From positions 34,945 to 98,944 of the forward strand of contig CAVPQU010000013.1 of assembly GCA_963707665.1 (NCBI GenBank): a stretch of 64,000 bases of DNA, given 5' to 3'. The notes beneath the pieces are model-generated. The model saw only the letters and a program-made list of their open reading frames with translations, was not told the origin of the DNA and made no database searches. The translations under genes were made by a program, and so were the position numbers. Source of the stretch: DATJCV01 sp963707665 (GTDB lineage: Bacteria; Pseudomonadota; Gammaproteobacteria; Burkholderiales; Burkholderiaceae_D). This document shows positions 31,567-42,309 of this stretch, in pieces. Positions within the stretch are counted from its first letter, which is position 1, and every line of letters starts with the position of its first letter.

Positions 31567-32121
31567 ATGAAGCTGATCATTCTCGACCGCGACGGCGTCA
31601 TCAATCACGATTCCGACGAATTCATCAAGTCTCCAGCGGAATGGACTCCAATCGATGGCTCGCTGGAAGCCATCGCGCGCCTGAACCAGGCCGGCTACCG
31701 GGTCGCGGTCGCCACCAACCAGTCGGGCATCGCGCGGCGCCTGTTCGACATGGTGGCGCTGAACGCCATCCATCAGAAACTGCACTTGCGCGCGCAGCAT
31801 GTCGGCGCCCGCATCGATGCGATTTTCTATTGCCCGCACTCAGCCGACGATGCCTGCGACTGCCGCAAGCCGAAAGCCGGACTGTTGCAGGAGATTGCGC
31901 GCCGTTTCGACACCAGTCTGCAAGGCGTGCCGAGCGTCGGCGATTCGCTGCGCGACCTGCAAGCCGGCGTCGAGGCCGGCTGTCTGCCCTACCTGGTACT
32001 GACTGGAAAAGGCGAACGAACGCGTGCCGCCGGCGACTTGCCGCCCGGTACAATGATCTTTCCGAATCTGGCGGCGGTGGTCGAACAACTGCTAAAAACC
32101 CCCACGACTGTTCCTGCCTGA
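31567..32121 (+). CDS. gmhB: D-glycero-beta-D-manno-heptose-1,7-bisphosphate 7-phosphatase
   Basis: A 184-residue HAD-superfamily phosphatase. Motif I is IILDRDGVIN at residues 4-13, the TNQSGIARR segment gives motif II, and the zinc loop is CPHSADDACDCRKP with Cys ligands, specific for GmhB and HisB-type enzymes. It acts in ADP-heptose synthesis for lipopolysaccharide core. The ATG at 31567 lies 27 bases after glyS and the next gene starts 30 bases later, so it probably belongs to the same message. Confidence 0.92.
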   Translation: MKLIILDRDGVINHDSDEFIKSPAEWTPIDGSLEAIARLNQAGYRVAVATNQSGIARRLFDMVALNAIHQKLHLRAQHVGARIDAIFYCPHSADDACDCRKPKAGLLQEIARRFDTSLQGVPSVGDSLRDLQAGVEAGCLPYLVLTGKGERTRAAGDLPPGTMIFPNLAAVVEQLLKTPTTVPA

Positions 32122-32151
32122 CGCCTGTCGTCGCATTTTTCCGGAGATTGC

Positions 32152-32892
32152 ATGTTGCGCATCACCTTGTTCCTGCGTTCGCTATTGTTTACGCTGCTGA
32201 TGCTGGCCGCCACCGTGATCTGGGTGTGGGTCTGCCTGTTAGCCGCCCCCTTGCCCTATAACCAGCGCTATTACGTGACCGGACGCTGGAATGTGTTCGT
32301 GATCTGGCTGGCGCGCGTGCTGTGCGGCATCCGCTACCAGGTCAAGGGCGCCGAAAATATGCCGGATGCACCGGTGATCGTGCTCTCCAAGCACCAGTCG
32401 GCCTGGGAAACGATTTTCCTGTTGCCGAACATGCGGCGCCCGCTGGTGTTCGTATTCAAGAAGGAAATCCTCTACATCCCTTTCTTCGGCTGGGGCATGG
32501 CCTTGCTGCGGATGATCCCGATCGACCGCAGCAAGGGGCGCGACGCCTTCGCCAGCGTGGTCGAGCAGGGCAAGAAGCGCCTCGCCAACGGCCAATGGAT
32601 CATCATGTTCCCGGAAGGCACGCGGATTGCGGTGGGCCAGCAGGGCAATTACAAAGGCGGTGGCGCGCGCCTGGCGATCGAAACCCAAACCCCGGTGATC
32701 CCGATCGCGCTCAATTCCGGCGAATGCTGGCCGAAGAATTCATTCATCAAGAAACCGGGCCTGATCACGGTCTCGATCGGCCAGCCGATTTCGCCGCAAG
32801 GCTTGACTGCGGTGACCCTGATGCAGGAAGTCGAAAACTGGATAGAATCCGAAATGCGCGTGATTTCACCGCATGCCTATACCGATCAATAA
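32152..32892 (+). CDS. plsC: 1-acyl-sn-glycerol-3-phosphate acyltransferase
   Basis: A 246-residue membrane enzyme with an N-terminal helix (residues 4-33) and the acyltransferase motifs KHQSAWE (the H-X4-D box with Glu in the acidic place, as is common in this subgroup), the substrate region RMIPIDRSKGRDAF and FPEGTRIAVGQ. It makes phosphatidic acid by acylating lysophosphatidic acid. Directly downstream of gmhB, and a zinc-peptidase gene follows. Confidence 0.93.
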   Translation: MLRITLFLRSLLFTLLMLAATVIWVWVCLLAAPLPYNQRYYVTGRWNVFVIWLARVLCGIRYQVKGAENMPDAPVIVLSKHQSAWETIFLLPNMRRPLVFVFKKEILYIPFFGWGMALLRMIPIDRSKGRDAFASVVEQGKKRLANGQWIIMFPEGTRIAVGQQGNYKGGGARLAIETQTPVIPIALNSGECWPKNSFIKKPGLITVSIGQPISPQGLTAVTLMQEVENWIESEMRVISPHAYTDQ

Positions 32893-32907
32893 CGCCCCGC
32901 CTCCTCC

Positions 32908-33786
32908 TTGAAACTGCTGCGCCGCCGACAGCCCGATCCCAACCAGCTTGCGCTGCAGCTTGATCTGTTTGCCGCGGACCCGGCACCGGCGCGCACGCCC
33001 GACGCCGACGGCATGCCGCCGGCCGTCGCCCCGGCGCCGCCGCGCTCGACGCCAATACCGCCTGGCAAGCGCCGCATTCACCTGGAGCCGCACGAACTGG
33101 ACTACGTGCTGTTGCGCTCGAAGCGGCGCTCGATTGGTTTTGTCATCGATGACGATGGCTTGCGGGTCACTGCGCCGCGCTGGGTGGCACTGGCTGAAAT
33201 CGAGCATGCGCTACGCAGCCGCCAGCGCTGGATCTTCGCCAAGCTGGCGGAACGGCGCGAACGCTCGGCACGCCGGTTGCTGCCGCACATGCAATGGCGC
33301 GACGGCGCCAGTCTGCCCTTTCTCGGCAGCGAGCTGACCCTGCGTCTGCACGCGGCGCAGCATGCCGCGATCAGCCACGATGCCACCACGCAGACCCTGA
33401 CGCTGAGCCTGCCGGCCGACGCCAGCGAACAGCAATTGAAGGATCGGGTTCAAGGCTGGCTGCAAGCGCAGGCCAGGCAAATTTTTGCCGAACGCCTGCC
33501 ACTGTACGCGGACAAACTGGAAGTCAGCTACCGCGCCTTCGCGCTGTCGTCAGCCACCACGCAATGGGGCTCCTGCACCGCCGATGGCCGCATCCGGCTG
33601 AACTGGCGGCTGATCCATTTTGCGCTGCCGCTGATCGATTACGTGATCGCACACGAGCTGTCGCACTTGCGCGAAATGAACCACAGCCCGCGCTTCTGGG
33701 CCACGGTGCAGTCGATTTTTCCGGAATTCGAAGTGGCCAGAAAAGCCTTGCGCGACCACGCGCCGGAAACGCTGCCGACGTTCTGA
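32908..33786 (+). CDS. YgjP/SprT-like zinc metallopeptidase (DUF45)
   Basis: A 292-residue cytosolic protein starting at TTG 32908 with CTCCTCC-rich surroundings rather than a strong ribosome site, so the start is less certain. The first 55 residues are Pro/Ala/Arg-rich. The DUF45 domain follows, with RSKRRSIGFVIDDDGLRVTAPRW and the zinc site HELSHLREMNHSPRFW (HExxH plus a third His). In Escherichia coli YgjP binds and is linked to UTP pyrophosphatase activity; the exact role is unsettled. Confidence 0.88.
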   Translation: MKLLRRRQPDPNQLALQLDLFAADPAPARTPDADGMPPAVAPAPPRSTPIPPGKRRIHLEPHELDYVLLRSKRRSIGFVIDDDGLRVTAPRWVALAEIEHALRSRQRWIFAKLAERRERSARRLLPHMQWRDGASLPFLGSELTLRLHAAQHAAISHDATTQTLTLSLPADASEQQLKDRVQGWLQAQARQIFAERLPLYADKLEVSYRAFALSSATTQWGSCTADGRIRLNWRLIHFALPLIDYVIAHELSHLREMNHSPRFWATVQSIFPEFEVARKALRDHAPETLPTF

Positions 33787-33871
33787 ACCGCCCAATCGAG
33801 CCTGCTGCCGTGCTTGCCGCCGCCAGCGAACCGGCCCGGCCGCATACGAGTGTCACCAGGCAAGTCTAAAA

Positions 33872-33935
33872 ACATATACTCCAAGCACCAACAGCCAATT
33901 ACGGGTATGTAGCCTTTGTTTAGACAACATACCCC
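33872..33935 (+). repeat. spaced-heptamer intergenic element, copy D
   Basis: ATACTCC at 33876-33882 and ATACCCC at 33929-33935, start distance 53, between the convergent YgjP-like and gloA genes. The middle contains CGGGTATGTAG; GGGTATGT there is exactly complementary to ACATACCC at the right end, so an 8-bp stem can form. Confidence 0.7.
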
Positions 33936-34008
33936 GCATTTTTAAAATTTCCTTGGTAGTAGACTCTTGGTTTTACCCGGCCGTCGCCGCCACGACCAGC
34001 AGCAGCCG

Positions 34009-34404
34009 TCAGGCGGCCGCTTCCCTGCGTTCGATCAGTTCGATCTTGTAGCCGTCCGGGTCGGTGACGAAGGCAATCACCGTCGTCCCGCCCTTCACCG
34101 CGCCGGCTTCGCGCGTAACGTTGCCGCCGGCCGCCTTGACCGCCGCGCAAGCCTGTTTGGCATCGTCCACTGCAATCGCGATATGGCCGTAGGCGGTGCC
34201 CAGTTCGTAATGATCGACGCCGTGGTTGTACGTCAGTTCCAATTCGGCATGCTCGGGATTGCTGCCGTAGCCGAGGAAGGCCAACGTGTATTTGTATTCG
34301 GTGTTTTCAGTCGTGCGCAGCAGTTTCATGCCGAGCACCCGCGTATAAAAATCGATGGATCGTTGCAGGTCGCCGACCCGCAGCATGGTGTGAAGAATGC
34401 GCAT
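34009..34404 (-). CDS. gloA: lactoylglutathione lyase (glyoxalase I)
   Basis: A 131-residue metalloenzyme that isomerises the glutathione-methylglyoxal adduct. It has the vicinal-oxygen-chelate repeats [30 protein letters not shown] (metal His5) and [16 protein letters not shown] (second His), metal Glu in HAELELTYN and the end [12 protein letters not shown]. Full length, nickel-type subgroup by its lack of the long insert. Confidence 0.95.
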   Translation of the reverse strand: MRILHTMLRVGDLQRSIDFYTRVLGMKLLRTTENTEYKYTLAFLGYGSNPEHAELELTYNHGVDHYELGTAYGHIAIAVDDAKQACAAVKAAGGNVTREAGAVKGGTTVIAFVTDPDGYKIELIERREAAA

Positions 34405-34475
34405 ATAAGAATCCCATAGCGAAAAATGGATCAGCTATGGATTGTAGCCGTGATGCGGAAAACCGTTCGCCCATG

Positions 34476-34501
34476 AAAAAGGCGGCCTCGGATAGCCGCC
34501 T
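34476..34501 (-). terminator. Rho-independent terminator
   Basis: On the minus strand GGCGGC-TATCCGAG-GCCGCC is followed by TTTTT, about 50 bases after the stop of the chalcone-isomerase-like gene at 34550 and before gloA. Confidence 0.8.
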
Positions 34502-34549
34502 TGTCTGTTCCGGCCGGCGCCCTCGGCACCGGCTGGTTTCCCGCATCGG

Positions 34550-35138
34550 TCAACCGCCCATCAACGCCTGTTTCAGCTCGCTCCCGGCCGGTTTTTCACC
34601 CAGCCAGATTCGCAGAAAGGCGTTGTAAAACGCCAGGTCCGGCAAGGTCTCTCCGACCGGCTTGTCGTTCACATAAATGCGCATGCCGGAGCCGGGAACC
34701 CAGTCGCTGGTGATGGTATCGCCTTTGCCCAACTTGGGAATGGAGGCAAAAATTTCCCCCATCTTCACCGTCTGATTCACGAATTTCGATTTTTCCGCCT
34801 TCTCGGTGTTGACGTTCAATCCATCCATGAAAGCTTGCCCAAGCTCCTCATTGTTGACGTCACGCATCAACACCAGCTTGACGCGGCGAGCTCCATTCGA
34901 CGCCAGGATTTCCGGTACCGTTTTTTTCTTTTCGGGCAAGTACAGGGCAGCGACATATACCTTGAACACCGTCCAATAACGGATGCCGGCGCCATTCAAC
35001 TTTAATTCCTGGTTAGCGACACGCACGCTGTCATCGAACTTGATGCCACCGACCTCGGCGGCCTGCGGGCCGGCGCCGAATGTCATCATGATGCCCGCCA
35101 CCAGCGCGATCTGCCTGAGCTGCCTAAGTACCTGTCAT
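34550..35138 (-). CDS. chalcone isomerase-like secreted protein, copy 1, frameshifted at its signal peptide
   Basis: About 195 residues after correction. The mature part (VGGIKFDDSVRVANQELKLNGAGIRYWTVFKVYVAALYLPEK, RRVKLVLMRDVNNEELGQAF, and the end DLAFYNAFLRIWLGEKPAGSELKQALMG) is the chalcone-isomerase-like fold found in many proteobacteria with unknown function. The ATG at 35138 has GGAGG seven bases before it but meets a stop after four codons; removing one G (near 35132) joins it to LRQLRQIALVAGIMMTFGAGPQAAEV, a good signal peptide. A second copy is at 37198-37806. Confidence 0.82.
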
Positions 35139-35175
35139 CCTGCCTCCACGTCTAAATAAATGTTACCGATATCGA

Positions 35176-36891
35176 TCAAAATTCTGCCCATTCTTCGCGC
35201 TCACCGTCCGTTTGCCTGTGCGCAACGAGCAGCGCCTTTTTGGCCTCTGCCGACGGGAGCGCTGCGGCGGCGAGCGTCGCCGTCGGGATTGCCCGCACTG
35301 CCGGGATGCTGCGCCCTGCTCTCGCGTGCGCCGGCGACGCAGCCGCATGGTTGAGCTTGAACACGCTCACCAACTGCGCCAGGCTGGCAGCCTGCTTTTG
35401 CATGGCCTCGGCCGATGCCGCCGCCTCTTCCACCAGAGCGGAATTTTGCTGCGTGACCTGTTCGACTTGGCCGATGGCCGTGTTGAGCTGCGTGATGCTC
35501 TCGTTCTGGCCCTGATTGGCAGCCGTGATTTCGATCATGATGTTGGTGACGCGCTTGGCGCTGGTCACCACTTCTTCCATCGTGATGCCAGCTTCGTCGA
35601 CCAGCTTGGCCCCGGCATCGACTCTTTCGGTGGAGTCGCCGATCAGGCTCTTGATCTCCTTGGCCGCGGCGGCCGAACGTTGCGCCAGGTTGCGTACCTC
35701 GGCGGCGACGACCGCAAATCCCTTGCCCTGCTCGCCAGCACGCGCGGCTTCCACTGCCGCGTTCAAGGCCAGGATGTTGGTCTGGAAAGCGATGCCGTCG
35801 ATGACGCCGATGATATCGACGATTTTCCGGGAGGATTTGTTGATCGAGCCCATCGTCTGGACCACCTGCGACATGACCGCCCCACCTTTCTCGGCAATTT
35901 GCGATGCGGACCCCGCCAGCTGATTTGCCTGGCGCGCATTGGCGGCATTTTGCTGCACCGTTTGCATCAGCAGCAGCGTGGAAGCGGCGGTCTGCTGCAG
36001 CGCATCTGCCTGCTCCTGGGTACGCTTGGAAAATTCCATGTTCCCGCTCGCGATCTCTTCTGATGCCGAAGCAATCGTGTCGGTACCGACCCGCACCTCG
36101 CCCACCAGCCTGGACAGGCTCTGGTTCATGTGGCGCAGTGCCTCCATCAGCTCTCCCGTTTCGTCATGGGTGCTGACCCGGATGTCACTGGTGAGGTCGC
36201 CGGCAGCCACGCGCTTGGCAACACCGACCGCTTCGTGCAGTGGCCTGGTGATCCGGCGCGTCGTCACGAAACCGACCACGACGCTCAGCAGCACCGCGCC
36301 CAGCGCCAGCGCCAGTATTAAAAATCCGGTGCGGGCGGCGGCGGCGCTGGAATTTTCGCCGGCACTCGCCATTTCGCTGTCTTCATACTGGATGAAACCG
36401 TCGAGCTGCTCGAAATACTTGCCTTGCAGCGGGCGCACCGAAAACATCAGCTGGACCATCGCGTCGTCTTTGTTGTTTTCATTGATCAGCGAGACGAACT
36501 TGTTTTGCGCCGGCAAAAATTTGTCGCGCAGCTCGGCAATCGCCTTGACGTGTTCGCGCCCCTTGGCATCGGTAATGATGGTGTCCAGCTTGCTGATAGC
36601 GTCGTCGACCTTCTTGTTGCGCGCATCAATGTTGGCCAATTCCTTTTTGATCTGGCCGTCGTCGGTCATGATCAGCACATTGAGCATGCTGCGGGTACTC
36701 TCATTCAGATCGGCTTTGATGGTGTTGGCTATGACCGTCTTCGGATACCTGTCCTGCACCATCAGGTTGACTTCGCCACTCAGGTCCGCGATGCGGAAAT
36801 AGGCAAGGCTCGCCAGCAGGATCAGCAAGGCGGTGACAACACTAAAACCCAGTGCCAAACGCTGGCCGATACGCAAGCGGTTCAGTTTCAT
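35176..36891 (-). CDS. methyl-accepting chemotaxis protein with CheR/CheB-tether-like C-terminus
   Basis: A 571-residue inner-membrane chemoreceptor. Helices at about 11-31 and 188-212 bracket a periplasmic four-helix-bundle sensor ([26 protein letters not shown]), then a HAMP domain and the signalling hairpin with the tip [50 protein letters not shown] sequence at about 375-420. The ligand is unknown. The last residues EREEWAEF match the W-x-x-F pentapeptide class (NWETF in Escherichia coli) that binds CheR and CheB. It is flanked on both sides by chalcone-isomerase-like paralogues, all leftward. The 306 bases upstream hold a TATAAT on the minus strand (36963-36968) and no gene. Confidence 0.93.
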   Translation of the reverse strand: MKLNRLRIGQRLALGFSVVTALLILLASLAYFRIADLSGEVNLMVQDRYPKTVIANTIKADLNESTRSMLNVLIMTDDGQIKKELANIDARNKKVDDAISKLDTIITDAKGREHVKAIAELRDKFLPAQNKFVSLINENNKDDAMVQLMFSVRPLQGKYFEQLDGFIQYEDSEMASAGENSSAAAARTGFLILALALGAVLLSVVVGFVTTRRITRPLHEAVGVAKRVAAGDLTSDIRVSTHDETGELMEALRHMNQSLSRLVGEVRVGTDTIASASEEIASGNMEFSKRTQEQADALQQTAASTLLLMQTVQQNAANARQANQLAGSASQIAEKGGAVMSQVVQTMGSINKSSRKIVDIIGVIDGIAFQTNILALNAAVEAARAGEQGKGFAVVAAEVRNLAQRSAAAAKEIKSLIGDSTERVDAGAKLVDEAGITMEEVVTSAKRVTNIMIEITAANQGQNESITQLNTAIGQVEQVTQQNSALVEEAAASAEAMQKQAASLAQLVSVFKLNHAAASPAHARAGRSIPAVRAIPTATLAAAALPSAEAKKALLVAHRQTDGEREEWAEF

Positions 36892-36962
36892 TTTTTATTC
36901 CTTTTATGACTGCCGTGGTGACTTGGCAGTGTCTCCGGGTCTGGGTGCCCAATAGCCGATCG

Positions 36963-36968
36963 ATTATA
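36963..36968 (-). promoter_or_regulatory. possible -10 box upstream of the chemoreceptor
   Basis: TATAAT on the minus strand, 72 bases before the chemoreceptor start. No convincing -35 box is seen 16-18 bases upstream. The rest of the 306-base gap contains only a short GCGAG/CTCGC hairpin near 37160. Confidence 0.35.
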
Positions 36969-37197
36969 GCTTTCTCCAAAACAACTTTTGGCGTTCCTGG
37001 AGTAGAGCTAACCCTCGAAAATCGGCGCATTGCATCGCGCGCCGGCGGCCGTGCGGGCTGCAGAAATGCAGGCACGCAAACCGTGCCGGCCAGCGCGCTG
37101 GCGGCGTGTCGTGGGCTTTTCTCGAGGAAATGATAGGGGCTGAATCGCTAGCGAGGCAAGCTCGCCTTTTCGATCCACGCCGCGACCGCGTGCAGCG

Positions 37198-37806
37198 TCA
37201 GTGCCCCGCGAATTTTTCGCCAAGCAGATTCTGCTTCAGCTGTGCATCCGCCGGATTGTCACCGAGCCAGATTTTCAACAGCGCGTTGTAAAACGCCACA
37301 TCCGGCAGCGGTTCCGAGATCTTCTTGCCATTGTGGGTGGACACGGTGCCGGCGCCGGGTATCCAGTCGACCCCGATCACGTCACCTTTTTTCAGTTCTG
37401 GAATCGTCGCAAACATTTCCCCGAACTGCATCATTTGGGTAACGATTTTGGTGCGCTCTGCCAGCGTCGAGTTTTTCTTGATGCCTGCCATGAAGCTCTG
37501 GCCCAGTTCCTCGTTGCTGAGATCGCGCATCATCACCAGCGTTATCCGCTTGGCCCCCGGTGCCGCCAGCACGTCCGCCACCGCGCTCTTCTTTTCGGTC
37601 AGATACAGGCCGGCGGCGTAAACCTTGAAGACCACCTTGAAGCGCACGCCGGCGCCGTTCAGCTTCAATTCCTGGTTGGCCACGCGCACGCTGTCATCCA
37701 GTTTGACGCCAGCGACTTCTGCCGCCTGCACAGTCGGCACCAACGCCAGCGCACCAAGTAAGGAAGCAACTGCCAGCAGCTGTTTTCCCAGAATGTCTCT
37801 TTTCAT
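37198..37806 (-). CDS. chalcone isomerase-like secreted protein, copy 2
   Basis: A 202-residue protein whose residues 1-27 are a signal peptide (MKRDILGKQLLAVASLLGALALVPTVQAA). The mature domain begins AEVAGVKLDDSVRVANQELKLNGAGVRFKVVFKVYAAGLYLTEKK and shares this block with copy 1 almost residue for residue, as well as ITLVMMRDLSNEELGQSFMAG and LPDVAFYNALLKIWLGDNPADAQLKQNLLG. The ATG at 37806 has GGGAG seven bases upstream. It lies upstream of the chemoreceptor gene in the same direction. Function is unknown; this fold binds small hydrophobic ligands in some relatives. Confidence 0.88.
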   Translation of the reverse strand: MKRDILGKQLLAVASLLGALALVPTVQAAEVAGVKLDDSVRVANQELKLNGAGVRFKVVFKVYAAGLYLTEKKSAVADVLAAPGAKRITLVMMRDLSNEELGQSFMAGIKKNSTLAERTKIVTQMMQFGEMFATIPELKKGDVIGVDWIPGAGTVSTHNGKKISEPLPDVAFYNALLKIWLGDNPADAQLKQNLLGEKFAGH

Positions 37807-37944
37807 TTTTACTCCCATGTAACTACGGCCGCGAAGTGCAGCAAATAATGGAACGGTCGTTTTATTTTTTATAGCTCAGCATAGTGAAAAAATGTCCATA
37901 CCGCAACTAAAAGATGAGCACATGACGGATTTGCAAGCGGCGAC

Positions 37945-37976
37945 AAAAAAGGCCGCCAGTCAAAAACCGGCGGCCT
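37945..37976 (-). terminator. Rho-independent terminator of dnaJ
   Basis: On the minus strand GGCCGCC and GGCGGCC form a perfect 7-bp stem around an 11-base loop, followed by TTTTTT, about 35 bases after the dnaJ stop. Confidence 0.9.
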
Positions 37977-38009
37977 GCCAAAGACCGAACAGCGAGAGAA
38001 AATGAATTG

Positions 38010-39140
38010 CTATTCGAAAAATTCCTTGACCTTGTCTTTCCACGATTTGCTTTGCGGGCTGTGGCGCGAGCCACCTTCGGTGGTCGAGCGCTCGAATTCC
38101 CGCAGCAAATCCTTTTGCTGTTCAGTCAGCTTGACCGGCGTTTCCACCACCACGTGACAGAACAGATCGCCGGCATAGCCAGAGCGCACGCCCTTGATGC
38201 CCTTGCTGCGCAAGCGGAAAATCTTGCCGGACTGGGTGCCTTCCGGAATCGTGAACGACGCCTTGCCGTTCAGGGTCGGCACTTCAATTTCGCCGCCGAG
38301 CGCCGCGCGCGTATACGAAATCGGCATTTCGCAATGCAGATCGTCGCCTTCGCGCTGGAATACCGGGTGCGGCTTGATGTGGATTTCGACGTACAGGTCG
38401 CCCGCCGGGCCGTTGTTCAGACCCGGTTCGCCGTTGCCGGAGGAGCGGATGCGCATGCCATCGTCGATCCCGGCCGGAATCTTGACTTCCAGCGTCTTGT
38501 TGCGTTTGATGCGACCGGCGCCACTGCAGGTGGTACAGGGGTCGGCGATCATCTTGCCGCTACCGTGGCACTTCGGGCAGGTTTGCTGGATGCTGAAAAA
38601 CCCTTGCTGCATGCGCACTTGGCCGTGGCCGCCACACGTGCTGCAGGTGGTCGGCGAAGTCCCCGGTTTGGCGCCGGAGCCGTGGCAGGTGTCGCAACTG
38701 TCCCAGGACGGGACCCGGATCGTGGTATCGAAGCCGTGCGCCGCCTGTTCCAGCGTAATTTCCAGGTTGTAGCGCAGATCGGCGCCGCGATAGACTTGTG
38801 GTCCGCCGCGCCCGCGCCCGGCGCCGCCACCAAAAATGTCGCCAAAAATATCGCCGAAGGCGTCGGCAAAACCACCGGCGCCATTGGCGCCGAAGCCGCC
38901 GCCACCCATGTTGGGATCGACGCCGGCATGGCCGTAACGGTCATAAGCTTCCCGCTTTTGCGGATCGGACAGCATTTCGTAGGCTTCCTTCGCCTCCTTG
39001 AATTTGTCTTCCGCCCCCTTGCTGTCCGGATTGCGGTCCGGATGATGCTTCATCGCGAGCTTGCGATAAGCCTTCTTGATCTCATCATCGGAGGCGTTTT
39101 TCGCTACGCCCAGTATTTCGTAAAAATCGCGCTTCGCCAT
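38010..39140 (-). CDS. dnaJ: chaperone DnaJ
   Basis: A 376-residue co-chaperone: J domain at residues 1-70 with HPD in KHHPDRNPD, a Gly/Phe-rich stretch ([23 protein letters not shown]), four CxxCxGxG zinc repeats between about 135 and 210 ([43 protein letters not shown]) and the substrate-binding C-terminal domain. It stimulates DnaK ATPase and delivers clients. It is the last gene of the grpE-dnaK-dnaJ run and ends at a strong terminator. Confidence 0.97.
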   Translation of the reverse strand: MAKRDFYEILGVAKNASDDEIKKAYRKLAMKHHPDRNPDSKGAEDKFKEAKEAYEMLSDPQKREAYDRYGHAGVDPNMGGGGFGANGAGGFADAFGDIFGDIFGGGAGRGRGGPQVYRGADLRYNLEITLEQAAHGFDTTIRVPSWDSCDTCHGSGAKPGTSPTTCSTCGGHGQVRMQQGFFSIQQTCPKCHGSGKMIADPCTTCSGAGRIKRNKTLEVKIPAGIDDGMRIRSSGNGEPGLNNGPAGDLYVEIHIKPHPVFQREGDDLHCEMPISYTRAALGGEIEVPTLNGKASFTIPEGTQSGKIFRLRSKGIKGVRSGYAGDLFCHVVVETPVKLTEQQKDLLREFERSTTEGGSRHSPQSKSWKDKVKEFFE

Positions 39141-39165
39141 CGTCTTGGCACCTTGTCTGTCTAAG

Positions 39166-39203
39166 CAAAAAAGCCGAGCGGAAGCATTTTGCTTCGACCC
39201 GGC
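39166..39203 (-). terminator. terminator-like hairpin between dnaK and dnaJ
   Basis: On the minus strand GCCG...GAAGCA-AAA-TGCTTC...CGGC is followed by TTTTTT, inside the 111-base dnaK-dnaJ gap. It may reduce dnaJ expression relative to dnaK. Confidence 0.72.
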
Positions 39204-39251
39204 GCGTCAAGACGGCCGCCAAATCCCTGCGGCCGCCTGACCGTGGATACC

Positions 39252-41201
<1,950 letters not shown>

Positions 41202-41256
41202 GATTTTTATTCCTTTATTCCTTGTCTAACAAATAACTAAAGCTCGGATGTTCTTA

Positions 41257-41284
41257 ATATGCGGAAAATAAGAGCGCTTTCAAG
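41257..41284 (-). promoter_or_regulatory. sigma-32 heat-shock promoter of dnaK
   Basis: On the minus strand CTTGAAA, 13 bases, CCGCATAT: one mismatch from the CTTGAAA/CCCCATNT consensus. It lies 56 bases before the dnaK start. Confidence 0.78.
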
Positions 41285-41302
41285 CACCGCTGTGGATAAT
41301 TT

Positions 41303-41845
41303 TTAACCGGTTCGTTCCTGCGCCACCGTCACCAATGCCGGGCGCAGCAGACGATCGGCGATCGTATAACCCTTCTGCAGAACTTCCACCACGGTATTCG
41401 GCTCCTGATCGGCGGCCACCAGCGACAAGGCCTGATGCTTCATCGGGTCCAGCTTTTCACCAACGGCTGGATTGACTTCCACCAGCTTGTGCTTTTCAAA
41501 TGCAATGTTCAGTTGCTTGAGCGTCATCTCAACGCCCGCCTTCAGCGACTCGACCGAAGGCGTATCGATTTTCAACGCGGTTTCCAGATGATCCTTGACC
41601 GGTACCAGGGCTTCGGCAAAGCTTTCGATGGCGAATTTGCGTGCGCGAGCGACGTCTTCCTGAGCCCGCCGGCGGCCATTTTCGACTTCGGCCTTGGCAC
41701 GCATGAAGGCATCTTCCATTTCAGCGGCCTTGGCTTCCGCTTTGGCCAGCTTGTCCTCAAGTTCGGTAGTGACGTCTGGCACGCTATCGGCGATGGCATT
41801 GTCGTCGGTCGTCGTTGGTTCCAGCGGATTGTCCTTGTCTTGCAT
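41303..41845 (-). CDS. grpE: nucleotide exchange factor GrpE
   Basis: A 180-residue DnaK partner: a long N-terminal coiled coil (about residues 25-90, [35 protein letters not shown]) and a C-terminal beta domain with [52 protein letters not shown], the conserved GrpE signature. The ATG at 41845 has GGGAG eight bases before it; an upstream in-frame start at 41917 lies across the promoter and is rejected. Confidence 0.96.
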   Translation of the reverse strand: MQDKDNPLEPTTTDDNAIADSVPDVTTELEDKLAKAEAKAAEMEDAFMRAKAEVENGRRRAQEDVARARKFAIESFAEALVPVKDHLETALKIDTPSVESLKAGVEMTLKQLNIAFEKHKLVEVNPAVGEKLDPMKHQALSLVAADQEPNTVVEVLQKGYTIADRLLRPALVTVAQERTG

Positions 41846-41889
41846 TAAAAATCTCCCACAGTCAGTCACGGAATTCGTAATAAAAAAAC

Positions 41890-41918
41890 AAATGGGGTTA
41901 TTCCCCGGCTTTTTCAAG
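41890..41918 (-). promoter_or_regulatory. sigma-32 heat-shock promoter of grpE
   Basis: On the minus strand CTTGAAA, 14 bases, CCCCATTT, a full match to the heat-shock sigma consensus, 45 bases before grpE. Confidence 0.88.
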
Positions 41919-42072
41919 GGATGACGGTAATCGCTCTTGACGCACTGGCGCTGCTGGCGAAATTGTCACGCCCGGTTACACAAGTTACCGAAGTAAGCAG
42001 GCATTGAAGTCAAATGCGCGACAAACTGAATAATCACATGTCAGCTTGCCGTTGTATTGTTGGAACGAAACT

Positions 42073-42165
42073 ATGAAACTGCCCCTGATTTCCGCCACAG
42101 TCGTCCTTTATATCGTGCTGGCTACGATCTGGATCTGCGACTCGCGACTGGTCGCGCTCTACTGA
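42073..42165 (+). CDS. candidate 30-residue membrane miniprotein
   Basis: ATG 42073 to TGA 42165 encodes 30 residues beginning MKLPLISATVVLYIVLATIW and ending DSRLVALY: one hydrophobic helix of about 18 residues and a short charged tail. GGAACG lies ahead at a usable distance, a weak ribosome site. Its last codons form the left arm of a perfect 9-bp inverted repeat with 42192-42200. It is divergent from grpE and antisense-facing to hemH. No family is recognised; it may be chance. Confidence 0.35.
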   Translation: MKLPLISATVVLYIVLATIWICDSRLVALY

Positions 42166-42200
42166 GCCAAAGCATATTATTTTAGCAAAGCGCTCAGTAG
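42159..42200 (+). terminator. 9-bp inverted repeat after the miniprotein, possible terminator
   Basis: CTACTGAGC at 42159-42167 pairs perfectly with GCTCAGTAG at 42192-42200, followed by ATTTT. The loop is 24 bases. The T run is short, so termination is uncertain. Confidence 0.4.
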
Positions 42201-42212
42201 ATTTTAGGCAAG

Positions 42213-42309
42213 CCCTCGGGACTACAGAGTTTTCTCTGAGGGGGAGTCGCCATAAAACGGACGACCATTGCATGCAAAAAAGCGAAGAGTAATACCGTGG
42301 TTCGGTATT
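42213..42309. other. intergenic hairpins before the hemH end
   Basis: Two foldable pieces lie in the remaining grpE-hemH gap. Around 42213-42242 CCCTC and GAGGG enclose CAGAG-TTTT-CTCTG. At 42291-42309 AATACCG and CGGTATT form a 7-bp stem overlapping the hemH stop, with a TTTTTT run 11 bases further on the minus strand, a weak hemH terminator. Confidence 0.4.
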
